A stretch of 64,000 nt of DNA from assembly GCA_013388835.1 (NCBI GenBank), contig JACAEL010000018.1:48860-112859 (forward strand). The letters run 5' to 3'. The notes below the pieces were generated by a model, which saw only the letters and a list, made by a program, of their open reading frames with translations, was not told the DNA's origin and searched no databases. Positions within the stretch are counted from its first letter, which is position 1. Each line of letters starts with the position of its first letter. A program made the translations under genes and the position numbers. Positions 35,228 through 44,670 of this stretch are shown in pieces. The stretch comes from Candidatus Thorarchaeota archaeon. Lineage in GTDB: Archaea > Asgardarchaeota > Thorarchaeia > Thorarchaeales > Thorarchaeaceae.

Positions 35228-35578
35228 ATGTACGTCATCAACTATCGAGAGCGCGAGGAGATTCCTGTGAGTCTACCTGGCAGTCTGAAGACGACGGTCA
35301 GATGGCTGATCGGGAAGCAAGATGGGGCAAAGACATACGCCATGCGACTTTTCGAGATTCAGCCCGGAGGCATTATCCCTTTGCACAACCATCCGGAAGA
35401 ACACGAGATCTTCGTCCTGCAGGGCCAAGCCAAGCTCCTAGGAGGCAAGGAGAACACGGTCTCCAAGAAGGACGATGTTGTCTTTATCCCATCAGACCTC
35501 CCTCATGGCTACGACAACACAGAGGGGACTGAAGTCTTCCGGTTCATCTGCGTCATCCCACTACTTCCCCAGAAGTGA
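35228..35578 (+). CDS. Small cupin-domain protein
   Basis: 116 residues from ATG 35228, six bases after GAGGTGA. A single double-stranded beta-helix domain carries both cupin motifs: PLHNHPEEHEIFVLQG (metal ligands His53, His55 and Glu60) and VVFIPSDLPHGYDN (His93). Small cupins bind a metal and act as isomerases, dioxygenases or sugar/auxin-binding proteins; the substrate here cannot be told. It is cytosolic. The next gene (HAD) starts 43 bases on and is probably co-transcribed. Confidence 0.9.
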   Translation: MYVINYREREEIPVSLPGSLKTTVRWLIGKQDGAKTYAMRLFEIQPGGIIPLHNHPEEHEIFVLQGQAKLLGGKENTVSKKDDVVFIPSDLPHGYDNTEGTEVFRFICVIPLLPQK

Positions 35579-35620
35579 TATCAGGACGCATGGTCTTGGA
35601 CCCGTCGAGGAACGCGACCG

Positions 35621-36427
35621 ATGAACATCTCGAAGTGTTCACTGTGGCTGTTTGACGTTGACAATACCCTCATTCGTGACGTTGAACATCCAGAGCCCTA
35701 TGCAGACGCACTTGCGCTCATCAAGGCCTTGAAGGAGAGAGGAAAGACTGTCGGACTGCTTACCAACGTCGGCAGGCTGTCTGCGAGGCAGGTCAGAGCA
35801 GCCGTTGTCAGCGCCGGGTTTGACATCGACATCAGTAACGTCTTCACGGCGGGCGCTGCGGCCGCAGCCTACATAGCCAACAGACAACCAAATGCGAGGT
35901 GCTTTGTCATCAGTGAGGGAGGAGCACTGGAGGACTTCATCGCCCGCGGTCTCGACGTGGTGACCAATCCGCCCGTCGACTATGTAGCAGTCGGAGCGGA
36001 CAGGAGCCTGACATTCGAGAAGCTGAACTTCGCTGCCAAGATGCTAGCAAGGGGCGCAAAGCTCCTGTGCATAAGTGGCAGTCGAAGCTATCCTGGGGTC
36101 TACCTCGGACGAGAGGATGTGTTCATTGGAGAACGCTCGATAGTTGCCGCGCTTGAGGACTCCAGTGGTGTCAAGGCGGTGACAGTGGGCAAGCCGCTTC
36201 CAGAGATGCTGATCGAAGCCGCACGCAGTCTGGGGTTCCCGCCGGACCAGACAGTGATAGTGGGCGACAATGTGAACTCAGACATAGCTGGCGGCAAGGC
36301 GGCGGGTATGCTGACTGTCCTGTGCCCGCACGACAAGAGCAACGTCGTGGAGTTCGACTCCGGTGACCTTGACACAAAGCCGGACATCGTTGTGCAGAGC
36401 CTAGACGAACTCATTGCAAGAATCTGA
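35621..36427 (+). CDS. HAD-IIA family phosphatase (NagD-like)
   Basis: 268 residues. The four HAD motifs are visible: I, LFDVDNTLI (nucleophile Asp11 and acid/base Asp13); II, LLTNVG; III, the Lys in VGKPLPEM; and IV, VGDNVNSDIAGG. The C2 cap type and the KPLPEM spacing put it in subfamily IIA with NagD and phosphoglycolate/4-nitrophenyl phosphatases. The likely reaction is hydrolysis of a small phosphate ester such as UMP/GMP, 2-phosphoglycolate or a sugar phosphate. It is cytosolic and sits between the cupin and B3/B4 genes in the same direction. Confidence 0.9.
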   Translation: MNISKCSLWLFDVDNTLIRDVEHPEPYADALALIKALKERGKTVGLLTNVGRLSARQVRAAVVSAGFDIDISNVFTAGAAAAAYIANRQPNARCFVISEGGALEDFIARGLDVVTNPPVDYVAVGADRSLTFEKLNFAAKMLARGAKLLCISGSRSYPGVYLGREDVFIGERSIVAALEDSSGVKAVTVGKPLPEMLIEAARSLGFPPDQTVIVGDNVNSDIAGGKAAGMLTVLCPHDKSNVVEFDSGDLDTKPDIVVQSLDELIARI

Positions 36428-36501
36428 GCTGGGACTGCCGGGGACAAAGCCGACCAGCTCGGACAGCAACGCCTATCGGACAGGGAGGCGACAAGGAGCA
36501 C

Positions 36502-37206
36502 ATGCAAGGCAAGTCCAGTCACAGGATCCAGTTCCAAGTCGCCGAGCAGTTGGGGGTCGCGGTGATTCCGATATCGAAGCTCAAGGTCGCTCCATCCAGC
36601 TCTGAGTTCGTGGCCTACGAGAGACAGGTCTTCGCCGAGATTCGCAGCAGGTGGCGGGCAGACGAACTGAAAGATGACCCGGTCTTCAGGTCATACAGAC
36701 ACCTCTACTGGCGGTTTGGCATGGACCCGACGAAGACGCGAGTCTCCAGCGAGGCAGTCTTGCGAAGAGTGTTAGGCGGCCAGAATCTTTGGAGAGTCAA
36801 CAATGTTGTCGACACCATCAACCTTGCTTCAGCATACACAAGGATTCCCATCAGCCTCATCGACCTCGCTGCAACGCGAGGAGAACTCGTCGTACGCAAG
36901 GCGGAGGCAGGTGAGACATTCAGTCGAATAGGCGGTTCGAATACCGTGTGCCAAGGAACGGAACTTGTCCTTGCAGATGCAGAGAAGATAGTGTGCTTTG
37001 GTTTTGCGACGCATGACTCAGAGCTGACAAGCGTGCGACCGGAGACCTCCGATGTCCTCGTCGTTCTTTACGCCGCACCAGCAGTGACAGGCGAGATGCT
37101 GGCGGAAGCGGCCGACCTCACGCGTAGGATGGCAGTCCGTTGGCTGACGGGCGAGGTCGGCCAGTGTGAGTTCTACACCAACACACAAGTCACAGCTCAG
37201 AACTGA
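36502..37206 (+). CDS. B3/B4 tRNA-binding-domain protein
   Basis: 234 residues from ATG 36502, preceded by AAGGAG. It matches the stand-alone B3/B4 family related to the editing region of phenylalanyl-tRNA synthetase beta: YRHLYWRFGMDPTKTRVSSEAVLRRVL is the conserved N-terminal half, followed by NVVDTINLASAYTRIPISLID. Stand-alone members may edit mischarged tRNA or bind amino acids; the role is not settled. It overlaps by ten bases the tail of the convergent HerA-like gene. Confidence 0.85.
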   Translation: MQGKSSHRIQFQVAEQLGVAVIPISKLKVAPSSSEFVAYERQVFAEIRSRWRADELKDDPVFRSYRHLYWRFGMDPTKTRVSSEAVLRRVLGGQNLWRVNNVVDTINLASAYTRIPISLIDLAATRGELVVRKAEAGETFSRIGGSNTVCQGTELVLADAEKIVCFGFATHDSELTSVRPETSDVLVVLYAAPAVTGEMLAEAADLTRRMAVRWLTGEVGQCEFYTNTQVTAQN

Positions 37207-39158
37207 AGCAGGGGCGAGCCAAGTACAATCCGCTCGAGGATGTTGTTGACCGACGCCTTCCAGACAAGCTCCTCAAAACGCCGCTTCAGACGGGCCTCAT
37301 CTACATAGTCAGGTTCTTTGATTCCCATCGAGCTGACGACCTGCTTGAGCACATGCTCAAAGTCATAGACTATGTACTCGACCTTCTTGCCCTTCTCTTC
37401 CATTGTGACTCTTCTTGCGAGACCCTGTTTGAGGGCCTCTCGAGTCTCCTTCAGGTAATAGGACATGGCCTTCTCATATACCAGCTTACCGCGCTTGACA
37501 AGCTCCTTCAGAAAGGGCAGACCGAAGGTGGTCTTTGCGATGGCCTCAATCTTTGCGATGAACCCGTTAATGATGTCATCGTAGGACAGCTTCTTCTGAG
37601 TCCCTCTGGAATCGAAGATCTTCTCGTCGTCCTTGGCTGACTTGAAGTGCGCCTTCTTCTCGGCAAGCTCGCGCTCCCGAGCAAGCCTGGCTTCTTCTTC
37701 TTCCTTTGCCTTCTGGGCTTCCAGACGACGACGCTCTCGCTCCTCCTTTGCCCTCCGCTCTGCCTCCTCACGCTCCTTTTCTTTGGCCAGTCGGGCCTTC
37801 TCCATCTCTTGGAGCATCTTCTCCTGCTCCTTTACGAGAGATGCCATATACGTCTGGACATCCTTCTCCGTGAGCGTGATATGCTTTGTCAGCAGCCACC
37901 GAGCAGAGATGTGATTGACTTTCGGTTTCAAGTCCGCTGACGAGAAGATGAAGCAGGCTGTCTGTTGACCCGGCAGCGCAGTCACTATCTTCTCGGATTC
38001 CTGATCGCCAGCGATGGGTTCGAGTATTCGCTCCAAGACCTTCAGAGACTGCTCTGTGCTAATCCGACCTGCAACTATGGAGTTGAACTGCTCAAAGGCC
38101 TTGTAGTCCACGTCTTTCGGTGACTGGGTCGCAATCAGACATTCGATGCCATACTTGCGCGCCTGCCTGAACAGCAGGAGGTAGGTCTCCTTCGGGCCGG
38201 GCGCCTTCATCCCGGCTGGTATGAAGGGTGCAGCCTCATCTTGGAATATCATCAGTCTGGGCTTCTCAGTATAGCCCTGTTTCAGCATCCAAGTATACAG
38301 CTGATTGAGTACTATGGCTATGAAGAAGTGCTTCTCCTCCTCACTTCGAAGTGTCTTCAGAAAGATGACGTTTATGGGAGTACGACCGTTGACCGGCTCC
38401 ACGAGGTTGTCGAAGTCAATCTGTCCTTCCGGCCTGAAAAGCAACTGCGAAGAACCGACTGTCAGGCTTCTGATAGCCGACGCCAGCTTCTCCCGTTCAG
38501 ACTGTTTCATGAAAGGCTCGAGGTCGACGCCTGCAGCCTCGGCATCCGCAGTCAGGAGGTCGGCAAGTGCTCCAAGCCCTTCTATCTTGACACCGTTCTC
38601 CCACGTCACGCGCAGAAGCTCATAGAGTGCTGCGAAGGACTTGGCTTCCCACGACTTTGAAAGACCCGCCACCTTCATCAGTACGTTGACGAAAGTGCGA
38701 GCCGAGTTGTCAAGCAGACGGATCATGTCGTCCGTGTCAGCGGTCTTGTCGGGAAGCTTGAGGGGGTTGATTGAGATGGCAAGGCCCTTGCTACTGGCTG
38801 GCGTGTACACACGGACAATCACCTTCTCCATGTACTCCTTCAATCGTTTGGGGTCGACTCCCTTCGACTGGAGTTCCTTCGGGTCACCTGGCAGCATCAG
38901 CGATGCAATGTCACCTTGTGGGTCGAATGCGAGAATCGGGATGCCATGCATTGCCGCCTCTTCAAGAATCACCTTGCCCAAGACAGTCTTGCCTGACCCA
39001 GTAGAACCGAATATACCGCCGTGCCTTCTCAGAAGATCCGGTGAGATCTCAAAGAGCTTGTCGGTCCTCTTACCTTCCTCGTCAAGATAGTGTCCAAGCC
39101 ACAGCATACCTTCAGTCAACGAATTCACCAACGCAACTGAGCTGATATCTATGTGCAC
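37197..39158 (-). CDS. HerA-like ATPase (DUF87/DUF853 type) with coiled coil
   Basis: 653 residues from GTG 39158; the codon before it is a stop, and CCAAATAAG upstream would give a nearly leaderless mRNA. Walker A is GSTGSGKT (about 51-58). A RecA/FtsK-HerA fold follows, with Walker B in RLMIFQDEA (about residue 295) and IATQSPKDVD as the sensor/Arg-finger region. Residues about 436-503 are a highly charged coiled coil (EKARLAKEKEREEAERRAKE), then a C-terminal domain of about 150 residues. HerA hexamers pump DNA, usually with NurA; no nurA is in the window, and the resemblance is nearer to YjgR/DUF853 proteins of unknown role. It is transcribed alone. Confidence 0.87.
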   Translation of the reverse strand: MHIDISSVALVNSLTEGMLWLGHYLDEEGKRTDKLFEISPDLLRRHGGIFGSTGSGKTVLGKVILEEAAMHGIPILAFDPQGDIASLMLPGDPKELQSKGVDPKRLKEYMEKVIVRVYTPASSKGLAISINPLKLPDKTADTDDMIRLLDNSARTFVNVLMKVAGLSKSWEAKSFAALYELLRVTWENGVKIEGLGALADLLTADAEAAGVDLEPFMKQSEREKLASAIRSLTVGSSQLLFRPEGQIDFDNLVEPVNGRTPINVIFLKTLRSEEEKHFFIAIVLNQLYTWMLKQGYTEKPRLMIFQDEAAPFIPAGMKAPGPKETYLLLFRQARKYGIECLIATQSPKDVDYKAFEQFNSIVAGRISTEQSLKVLERILEPIAGDQESEKIVTALPGQQTACFIFSSADLKPKVNHISARWLLTKHITLTEKDVQTYMASLVKEQEKMLQEMEKARLAKEKEREEAERRAKEERERRRLEAQKAKEEEEARLARERELAEKKAHFKSAKDDEKIFDSRGTQKKLSYDDIINGFIAKIEAIAKTTFGLPFLKELVKRGKLVYEKAMSYYLKETREALKQGLARRVTMEEKGKKVEYIVYDFEHVLKQVVSSMGIKEPDYVDEARLKRRFEELVWKASVNNILERIVLGSPLLQF

Positions 39159-39282
39159 CTAAGTGCATGGGGGATAGCTCGGACTCCTCTTATTTGGTTA
39201 TCGTGTCCAACACCGAAGGAGATTCCCGAGGAGAAAAAGAACGGAGCGGATGGGGGGTTCTTCCCCTCCATCCGTCAGACGT

Positions 39283-39897
39283 CTACTGACCAACTGGTTC
39301 GTACTTGCGACCGAGAACCAACACGATGATGACCACAATCGCGACGGCAAAGACGCCAAGTGCGCCTGATGCGTACATCGGACTGAACGAGTACCATATC
39401 GTGTCAAGCAAGAGCTGAAGCGCAGCCATGATTGCACCCAACACCAGCGAAACAAGCATGAACCGTGACGTCATCTCCTTGACTTGACCTGAAGCCTCTC
39501 CCTGCGTGATAGTGGGAGCAAAGAACACGAAGATGAAGAGGAACACATAGGCGATGACAATCATTGAACCGATTCTGAATAGCTGCTGCTGGAATGGCTG
39601 GCCCTCGTCGAGCGCACCGAGGACGAGCACCGTTCCAATCGCCATCAGGAAGACAAACATGTTGCTGATGAGCTTGTCTTCAGGATGAATGAAGCCGGTC
39701 AGCTCAGTGAACGTATTCAAGAGGCTCATGATCAACACGACGCCCAGGAGCGCTGCTCCACCTATCCAGAGATAGAACGGCCACGAGGATCCCGTGACAC
39801 CGACACTCTGAAGCAGGTACTTGACGCCGAGTGAGAAGCCAAGTACGGCAAGGCCGATTCCAGAGAGGATATTGCTGATAGTAGTTAGCCTAACCAT
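39283..39897 (-). CDS. Membrane protein, unknown (about six helices)
   Basis: 204 residues. Hydrophobic segments are at about 8-28, 40-60, 78-97, 108-128, 146-165 and 178-198. The loop after helix 2 (NTFTELTGFIHPEDKLI) is polar. No catalytic or transport motif is visible and I do not recognise the family. It lies between the HerA-like ATPase and an MFS gene, all on the minus strand but separated by 90-124 bp. The start ATG 39897 is preceded by AAGGGGA, and GTTAATACC near 39940 may be its TATA box. Confidence 0.7.
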   Translation of the reverse strand: MVRLTTISNILSGIGLAVLGFSLGVKYLLQSVGVTGSSWPFYLWIGGAALLGVVLIMSLLNTFTELTGFIHPEDKLISNMFVFLMAIGTVLVLGALDEGQPFQQQLFRIGSMIVIAYVFLFIFVFFAPTITQGEASGQVKEMTSRFMLVSLVLGAIMAALQLLLDTIWYSFSPMYASGALGVFAVAIVVIIVLVLGRKYEPVGQ

Positions 39898-39987
39898 GCT
39901 AGTAGTCCCCTTAGGGTTTCTGATAGAGGGCTGCTCCGCTTGGTATTAACTCTTGCTAGGGATGTGCCGCCGCCAGTGTCGTGATGT

Positions 39988-41214
39988 CTATTCCTGTCCA
40001 GGTGACTGTTGGGCAGGCTTCAACGCCTCAGGCAGGAAATACGTACCCACGACAGCAACCACAATGAGCACACTGACAAGCACACCGAGTCCAACTAGAC
40101 CATAGCCAGTATAGGCGAAGGCACCAGCCATCGGCCCGATGATCATGCCCGTGCCAAAGAAGATACTGTAGACCCCCATGGTACTGCCTCTCGCATCGGC
40201 ATGAGATATGTCGGTGAGGTACGCCATGGCAGCTGGTGGAAAGGCGCCTGCAGTGAAGCCCAATGCGGGAAGTACTGGCCACACGGCCCAGAGTGCACCA
40301 AAGTCCTGTGCATTTGCAACCAGCACAAACGCGAGACTGCCGAATCCGAGCAGCCCAGTGACGATGAATGGCCTCCGCATGTTGAGACGGTCAGACAAGT
40401 GCCCCATTGTGATGATTCCAAGGACAAGTGCACCGCCAAGCATACCGAACAGGACCAACAACTCCGTCGCATCAAGAGTGAAGTGCTCTTCAAGGATGTT
40501 CTCAGCGTTTGCAATCACGAGCCCGTAGAGCGAGATGATGGGCACGTACACGAACACCATCCGCTGAATGCGTCGGTCTCTCACGACGCGCCCCAAGAGC
40601 TGACGAATGCTCACATCCCGGACAGCAGAGGCACGGGTCTCTTTGATGCCGTATGCTGCAACAAGAGCGCTGATGAGACAGCCTCCTGAGGCCCCAAGGA
40701 GCAACAGGGCAGATGCATAACCGAACTGGAGCAACAGTATGCCAATGCCATAGCCACCTGCAAGACCCATCAGCGTGGACAGGTCGTAGTAGCCCATGAG
40801 CCGGGCCCGGTTGTGTTCGCTAGAGCAGTCGGCAACGATAGAGAGAGTACTGGAGACCTGGGCGGCGGCTCCTAGTCCGAAGACGGCAGAAAAGACAATG
40901 GTGAGAGTCTTGAGCGGCGTCAGGGCAAAGAGGAGCGCGGCCGTGCCGGTGAAGAACAGAGATGCGATGAAGATGGACTTTCGGCCCACCTTGTCAGAGT
41001 ATGACCCAAAGAAAGAGACAGAGGAGAGCTCCACCACAGGATAGACGACAAGTACAGCAGCAACGTCCCACTCGGTCATAGCACCGCCAAGGTAGGAACT
41101 GCTCTGTATCACGGCGATAGTAATGTAGAAGCTTGCCCTCATCAGCAGGGTCGTCAGATAGAGGGCCAGTAGTGTCCATTTGTGTTCAGAAGCTCTCAGT
41201 CCCATATTGAACAT
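39988..41214 (-). CDS. MFS transporter (12 helices)
   Basis: About 408 residues from ATG 41214. A longer frame reaches 41421, but the TATA box at 41247-41256 puts transcription start near 41225, which rules out the upstream ATGs. Twelve helices in two halves are visible; motif A is FGSYSDKVGRKSIF between helices 2 and 3, repeated as GHLSDRLNMRRPF in the second half. This is the plan of sugar/drug-type MFS carriers. The substrate is unknown. It is divergent from the small Cys-tailed gene at 41353. Confidence 0.88.
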   Translation of the reverse strand: MFNMGLRASEHKWTLLALYLTTLLMRASFYITIAVIQSSSYLGGAMTEWDVAAVLVVYPVVELSSVSFFGSYSDKVGRKSIFIASLFFTGTAALLFALTPLKTLTIVFSAVFGLGAAAQVSSTLSIVADCSSEHNRARLMGYYDLSTLMGLAGGYGIGILLLQFGYASALLLLGASGGCLISALVAAYGIKETRASAVRDVSIRQLLGRVVRDRRIQRMVFVYVPIISLYGLVIANAENILEEHFTLDATELLVLFGMLGGALVLGIITMGHLSDRLNMRRPFIVTGLLGFGSLAFVLVANAQDFGALWAVWPVLPALGFTAGAFPPAAMAYLTDISHADARGSTMGVYSIFFGTGMIIGPMAGAFAYTGYGLVGLGVLVSVLIVVAVVGTYFLPEALKPAQQSPGQE

Positions 41215-41246
41215 TCTCCGCAGATTCTCAGGCCCGGAATGCATTG

Positions 41247-41256
41247 CGGTTATAAG
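41247..41256 (-). promoter_or_regulatory. TATA box of MFS gene
   Basis: Minus strand GCTTATAACC. It lies inside the longest open frame of the MFS gene and decides that translation begins at ATG 41214 or 41205. Confidence 0.6.
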
Positions 41257-41352
41257 CTTGCTAGTTGAGGTGGTCACATGGCCGGCACACGTCTTAGCGG
41301 AGATGTCGGAGCAAGCTAGCGTCTCTACATTCACTTCTACAAGATTCGGACC

Positions 41353-41619
41353 ATGGGTCACGAGGATGAGACTGATTCGACAAAGAAGTGGGCAGCCGTC
41401 AAGTCCGGCCTTCCAGAGCACATGCGCATCCTAGCCGAGTCAGGCAACGCTTTCTCCACCGAGTTCACTGGTCTCACAGTCTACGAGGGCACTCCTGAAC
41501 AATGGGAGAAGGCCATGAGAATCATTCGGGAGAGAGGCCGCCGTATGCTAGAGGCCAGCATGACGGTCATGGACACAAGGACCTGTTGTTCCGACTGCAG
41601 GAGTCAGGTCAGTCGTTGA
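41353..41619 (+). CDS. Small hypothetical protein with CCxxC tail
   Basis: 88 residues. The composition and codon use look like a real gene: an acidic N-terminus (MGHEDETDSTKK), an amphipathic helix around EQWEKAMRIIRERGRRMLEA, and a C-terminal TCCSDC that could bind metal. I do not recognise it. The ATG at 41353 has no clear ribosome site, and no firm TATA box was found, so it might be leaderless or not translated. It lies between the divergent MFS gene and the DASS transporter. Confidence 0.45.
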   Translation: MGHEDETDSTKKWAAVKSGLPEHMRILAESGNAFSTEFTGLTVYEGTPEQWEKAMRIIRERGRRMLEASMTVMDTRTCCSDCRSQVSR

Positions 41620-41712
41620 GCATAGAACTATCGACTAGGAGAAATCCGCGTCAGAGCAACGCTTTTGTGGGGCGCCTCTCGCCTAATAGCCTACATTTCG
41701 GGATGCAGACAG

Positions 41713-43479
41713 ATGTCCAGCAAGACTGACTATAGAAGGCTCTTCATCATCATTCTGTTCGCGGTCCTAGTAGGCATTCTGGTCTTCAACATCGCACCTT
41801 CCGAAGTCACTCCCGGTGACTACAAGGGGACTCTGAACATCGAAGCGCCGGGAGTCTCATCTTCGAAGGTACTCAACTTCACTCTGTCTCCATCAAAGAC
41901 CGGAGACGAGGTGCTCGTCACCATCACCGGTAGCACCACGAACGTAACGGTACGATACACTGACACAGTCCGAATTGCGCCTGGTAACACTCTGTCGGTC
42001 GTGGTCAGCGCAACAGGCGAACCAATCGAGGCCGAGCACATCACGCTCATACTGGCTGGGCCGAATGACTTCGAGGTGTTGCTAAGACCGACGAGACAGA
42101 AGGGGCAGACGTTTACGATTGAATACCAGCCGCTTGTGCGATCGAACAGTGCAGCGATGATTCTTGCAGTAGTGGCAATACTCTGGTTCACGGAGGGAAT
42201 CAGTCTGGTGGCCACTTCGATTCTGATACCGATCATCATTGTCATCACGGCCATAGCCTCACCGAAGGATGCGCTCATGCCGTTCTTCGACCCGGCGGTC
42301 GCATTGATATTCGGTGGCTTCATGATTGGGCGGGCCCTCGACAAGTACGAGCTAGACCGACGACTGGCACTGCTAATCCTATCCCGGGTGGCAAGCTCAG
42401 GGTCCGGTCTCGTCCTCGCCGTGATGGGAGTGACTGCGTTTCTCTCCATGTGGATAAGCAATACAGCGGCAGCAGCCATCATGATTCCCATTGCACTGGC
42501 GGTCATCAGCAAGATTGAGAGCGACGACACACGAAACAAGTACGCCAAGGCACTTGTCTTGGGGGTCGCATACAGTGCCACTCTTGGCGGAGTCGGTACA
42601 ATTGTGGGCTCTCCCCCGAATCCTCTGGCGGCGACCTATGTCAGGGAGTTCCTCGGAGTCGAGATCTCTTTTCTTGCATGGCTTCCATTTGGTCTGCCTG
42701 TCTTGTTGATAATGGTTCCTCTAATATGGCGGTGGCTAGTGTTCCGCTTCAAGCTGCCCAACAATCCGGAAGAGATGGCAGAGCTTGAGCGTGTGTCCGA
42801 AGTGGAGTACGCCAAGCTTGGCCCCATGACTGCCCAAGAGAAGGTAGTGGTCATCGTCTTTCTTAGCGTAGTCACGCTTTGGCTCACAGAGCAACTACCT
42901 GACTTCCTAATCGCTCTGACGGGGTGGCGTGGGCACGGCATCAACAGCGCAATCGTCTCACTGATGGGAGGGCTGGCATTGCTCGTCCTTCGGCTCTTGG
43001 ATGAGAAAGACATCTCTCACAACATCTCTTGGTCGTCGTTGCTCATACTTGGAAGCGGAATAGCCCTGGGTGAAGCGATGATAAGCACGGGCCTCTCAAC
43101 CCACATAGCCCAGCAGCTTGGAGGGCTTGGGGTTCTTCCAGGGTATCTTGTCATAATGATAATCGGTGTAGTGGCGGTCTTGGTCACGATGGTGGCATCC
43201 AACACGGGCGCTGCAGTCATACTCATACCCATAGCCATACCTTTGGCCACCACTCTTGGCATCGATCCGCTCCTTGTGACAATGATAATCGCAATCGGAG
43301 TCTCAATGGACTTCGCTCTCCCCACAGGGACTCCACCGTCCACCATAGCGTACAGCACGGGCGAAGTGGAACTGCAAGAGATGGTCAGGACCGGGCTAGT
43401 TGTAGACTTGACCGCAATCATGGTCCTTACCACCATAGCCGTCGCCATCTGGAGTCTTCTAGGCATAGTGACTACCTAG
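41713..43479 (+). CDS. DASS/SLC13-type ion-coupled anion symporter with extra N-terminal domain
   Basis: About 588 residues from ATG 41713; an in-frame ATG at 41665 would add 16 unlikely residues. Helix 1 (about 11-28) is followed by about 110 residues rich in T, V and N sequons, which should lie outside the cell as a small beta domain. Then comes the transport core with the two SNT substrate/sodium motifs, WISNTAAAAIMIP (about 248) and ASNTGAAVILIPI (about 495), each in a helical-hairpin repeat. Family substrates are di- and tricarboxylates, sulfate or phosphate. The N-terminal extracellular domain is not usual for DASS carriers. Confidence 0.87.
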   Translation: MSSKTDYRRLFIIILFAVLVGILVFNIAPSEVTPGDYKGTLNIEAPGVSSSKVLNFTLSPSKTGDEVLVTITGSTTNVTVRYTDTVRIAPGNTLSVVVSATGEPIEAEHITLILAGPNDFEVLLRPTRQKGQTFTIEYQPLVRSNSAAMILAVVAILWFTEGISLVATSILIPIIIVITAIASPKDALMPFFDPAVALIFGGFMIGRALDKYELDRRLALLILSRVASSGSGLVLAVMGVTAFLSMWISNTAAAAIMIPIALAVISKIESDDTRNKYAKALVLGVAYSATLGGVGTIVGSPPNPLAATYVREFLGVEISFLAWLPFGLPVLLIMVPLIWRWLVFRFKLPNNPEEMAELERVSEVEYAKLGPMTAQEKVVVIVFLSVVTLWLTEQLPDFLIALTGWRGHGINSAIVSLMGGLALLVLRLLDEKDISHNISWSSLLILGSGIALGEAMISTGLSTHIAQQLGGLGVLPGYLVIMIIGVVAVLVTMVASNTGAAVILIPIAIPLATTLGIDPLLVTMIIAIGVSMDFALPTGTPPSTIAYSTGEVELQEMVRTGLVVDLTAIMVLTTIAVAIWSLLGIVTT

Positions 43480-43516
43480 CGCACGGACAACCAACATCGC
43501 AGTTCCCTTCGAAGTG

Positions 43517-43525
43517 CTTATATCC
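43517..43525 (+). promoter_or_regulatory. TATA box of gene at 43561
   Basis: CTTATATCC. The predicted start near 43548 leaves a short leader with GGCGGAGTGA before ATG 43561. Confidence 0.6.
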
Positions 43526-43560
43526 CAGACACAGCCGGACCTCCGGAGAGGCGGAGTGAA

Positions 43561-44337
43561 ATGGACTGGATTGCCAAGATCATCAATGGACAGCCTGACG
43601 AGTTTGTGCATGCCAAACTGCTCAAGTATGGAATCGGTGAACACCCCGGGCCCCGCGCGAAGCTCACATTCACTTCATCGAAGATGACCTTCAAAGCGGA
43701 CCTCGACCTTGAGAAGGTCCTGACCAGAGCATATCTGGCATCCACGAGAGGAACTAAGCACAAGGTATCAGGAGTCATAATCAGCTATGACGACCCAAAG
43801 CAACGCTTCACCGGTGTTCAGCTCCCACTTGAGTGGTCACAATCCAAGGGCGTAGGCGCTTCAGTGTTCAAGGCGAAAGTGAAAGAGACGGTCCCACATG
43901 ACCATCTTGAAGAACTCCTTGAGAGAGGCGACGGTCCCACCACCTTCTTCTTGCTGTCACTGGTCCCCACAGACGTGTCACTGGCATCAAAGGTGACGAC
44001 CAAGTCATCGTTCCCCAAGGCACCCGCGGGTAGCGATGAAGAGGACGATAGCAAAGAGAAGGACCCCACCTTCACCAAGGGGACCATCGTGCGCACACCG
44101 GAGGTGGATAATCTCCTCTTTAACGAGGTCCTTCCCGACGTGAAGGCCAAGATTGGACCCAAGACCAAGAACGTGAGCATACACCACACTATCGTCATAG
44201 ATGACATTCAGGCACACGAAGACCCAACACTCTCCGTGTCTGAGAAGAGGCGGCTTGCCAAGAAGAGGGGAAAGCTAGTTCGTACGGTCACGGTCGACGG
44301 TACCGAGTACAAGTCGTCATATCCGTTCAACGTCTAA
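43561..44337 (+). CDS. Hypothetical protein, 258 aa
   Basis: Soluble, with no signal peptide or membrane helix. The first 155 residues look like an alpha/beta domain with strands such as KHKVSGVIISYD and TTFFLLSLVPT. Residues about 160-175 are a charged linker (GSDEEDDSKEKDP). The C-terminal part contains a likely strand SIHHTIVIDDIQ and a basic helix EKRRLAKKRGKLVRTVTVDG. I do not recognise a family. The promoter is clear and the gene is followed after 66 bases by another promoter, so it is probably monocistronic. Function unknown. Confidence 0.7.
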   Translation: MDWIAKIINGQPDEFVHAKLLKYGIGEHPGPRAKLTFTSSKMTFKADLDLEKVLTRAYLASTRGTKHKVSGVIISYDDPKQRFTGVQLPLEWSQSKGVGASVFKAKVKETVPHDHLEELLERGDGPTTFFLLSLVPTDVSLASKVTTKSSFPKAPAGSDEEDDSKEKDPTFTKGTIVRTPEVDNLLFNEVLPDVKAKIGPKTKNVSIHHTIVIDDIQAHEDPTLSVSEKRRLAKKRGKLVRTVTVDGTEYKSSYPFNV

Positions 44338-44360
44338 CACGACGGTCGGACCACCGAGAG

Positions 44361-44370
44361 CTTTAAAACG
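44361..44370 (+). promoter_or_regulatory. TATA box of small membrane protein gene
   Basis: CTTTAAAACG, about 26 bases before 44390 and 30-45 bases before the possible starts GTG 44404 and ATG 44419. Confidence 0.5.
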
Positions 44371-44403
44371 GAAGCGAAGGCGACTCCTTCGACCACACAG
44401 GAC

Positions 44404-44622
44404 GTGAGAGTCGCTGAGATGCTTCAGATACTGCTTGAGACCCTGTTTCTCCCCTTCGGACTGGTGTTCATAGCGCTTGGACTGTTCGCATATGGTTGGT
44501 TAGCAGTTCATATCTCACATGCCCGACACACGTCGTGGTCAAGAGTCATAGTGTCACTTGTCTTGGGTGCGCTCCTCATTGGCTTCGGGATTCACTTTGT
44601 GCTTGTGTCAGTAGCCATCTAG
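44404..44622 (+). CDS. Small two-helix membrane protein
   Basis: 72 residues from GTG 44404; ATG 44419 would give 67 and has GTGAGA eight bases before it. Two membrane helices (about 10-32 and 48-68) are joined by a basic loop HISHARHTSWSRV. I do not recognise the family. It has its own TATA box and a 115-bp gap with another TATA box before the next gene. Function unknown. Confidence 0.6.
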   Translation: MRVAEMLQILLETLFLPFGLVFIALGLFAYGWLAVHISHARHTSWSRVIVSLVLGALLIGFGIHFVLVSVAI

Positions 44623-44670
44623 ACACGGCACTTATGTCAGCCGGTGCTGTCTACCTCGTCATGTGGCAAG

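Noticed and set aside
36920..36950. GGTTCGAAT text resembling a tRNA T-loop
   Set aside because: It lies inside the B3/B4 gene and no acceptor or anticodon stems can be formed around it.
41215..41421. N-terminal extension of the MFS transporter
   Set aside because: The TATA box at 41247-41256 lies inside it, and the encoded residues do not resemble an MFS N-terminus.
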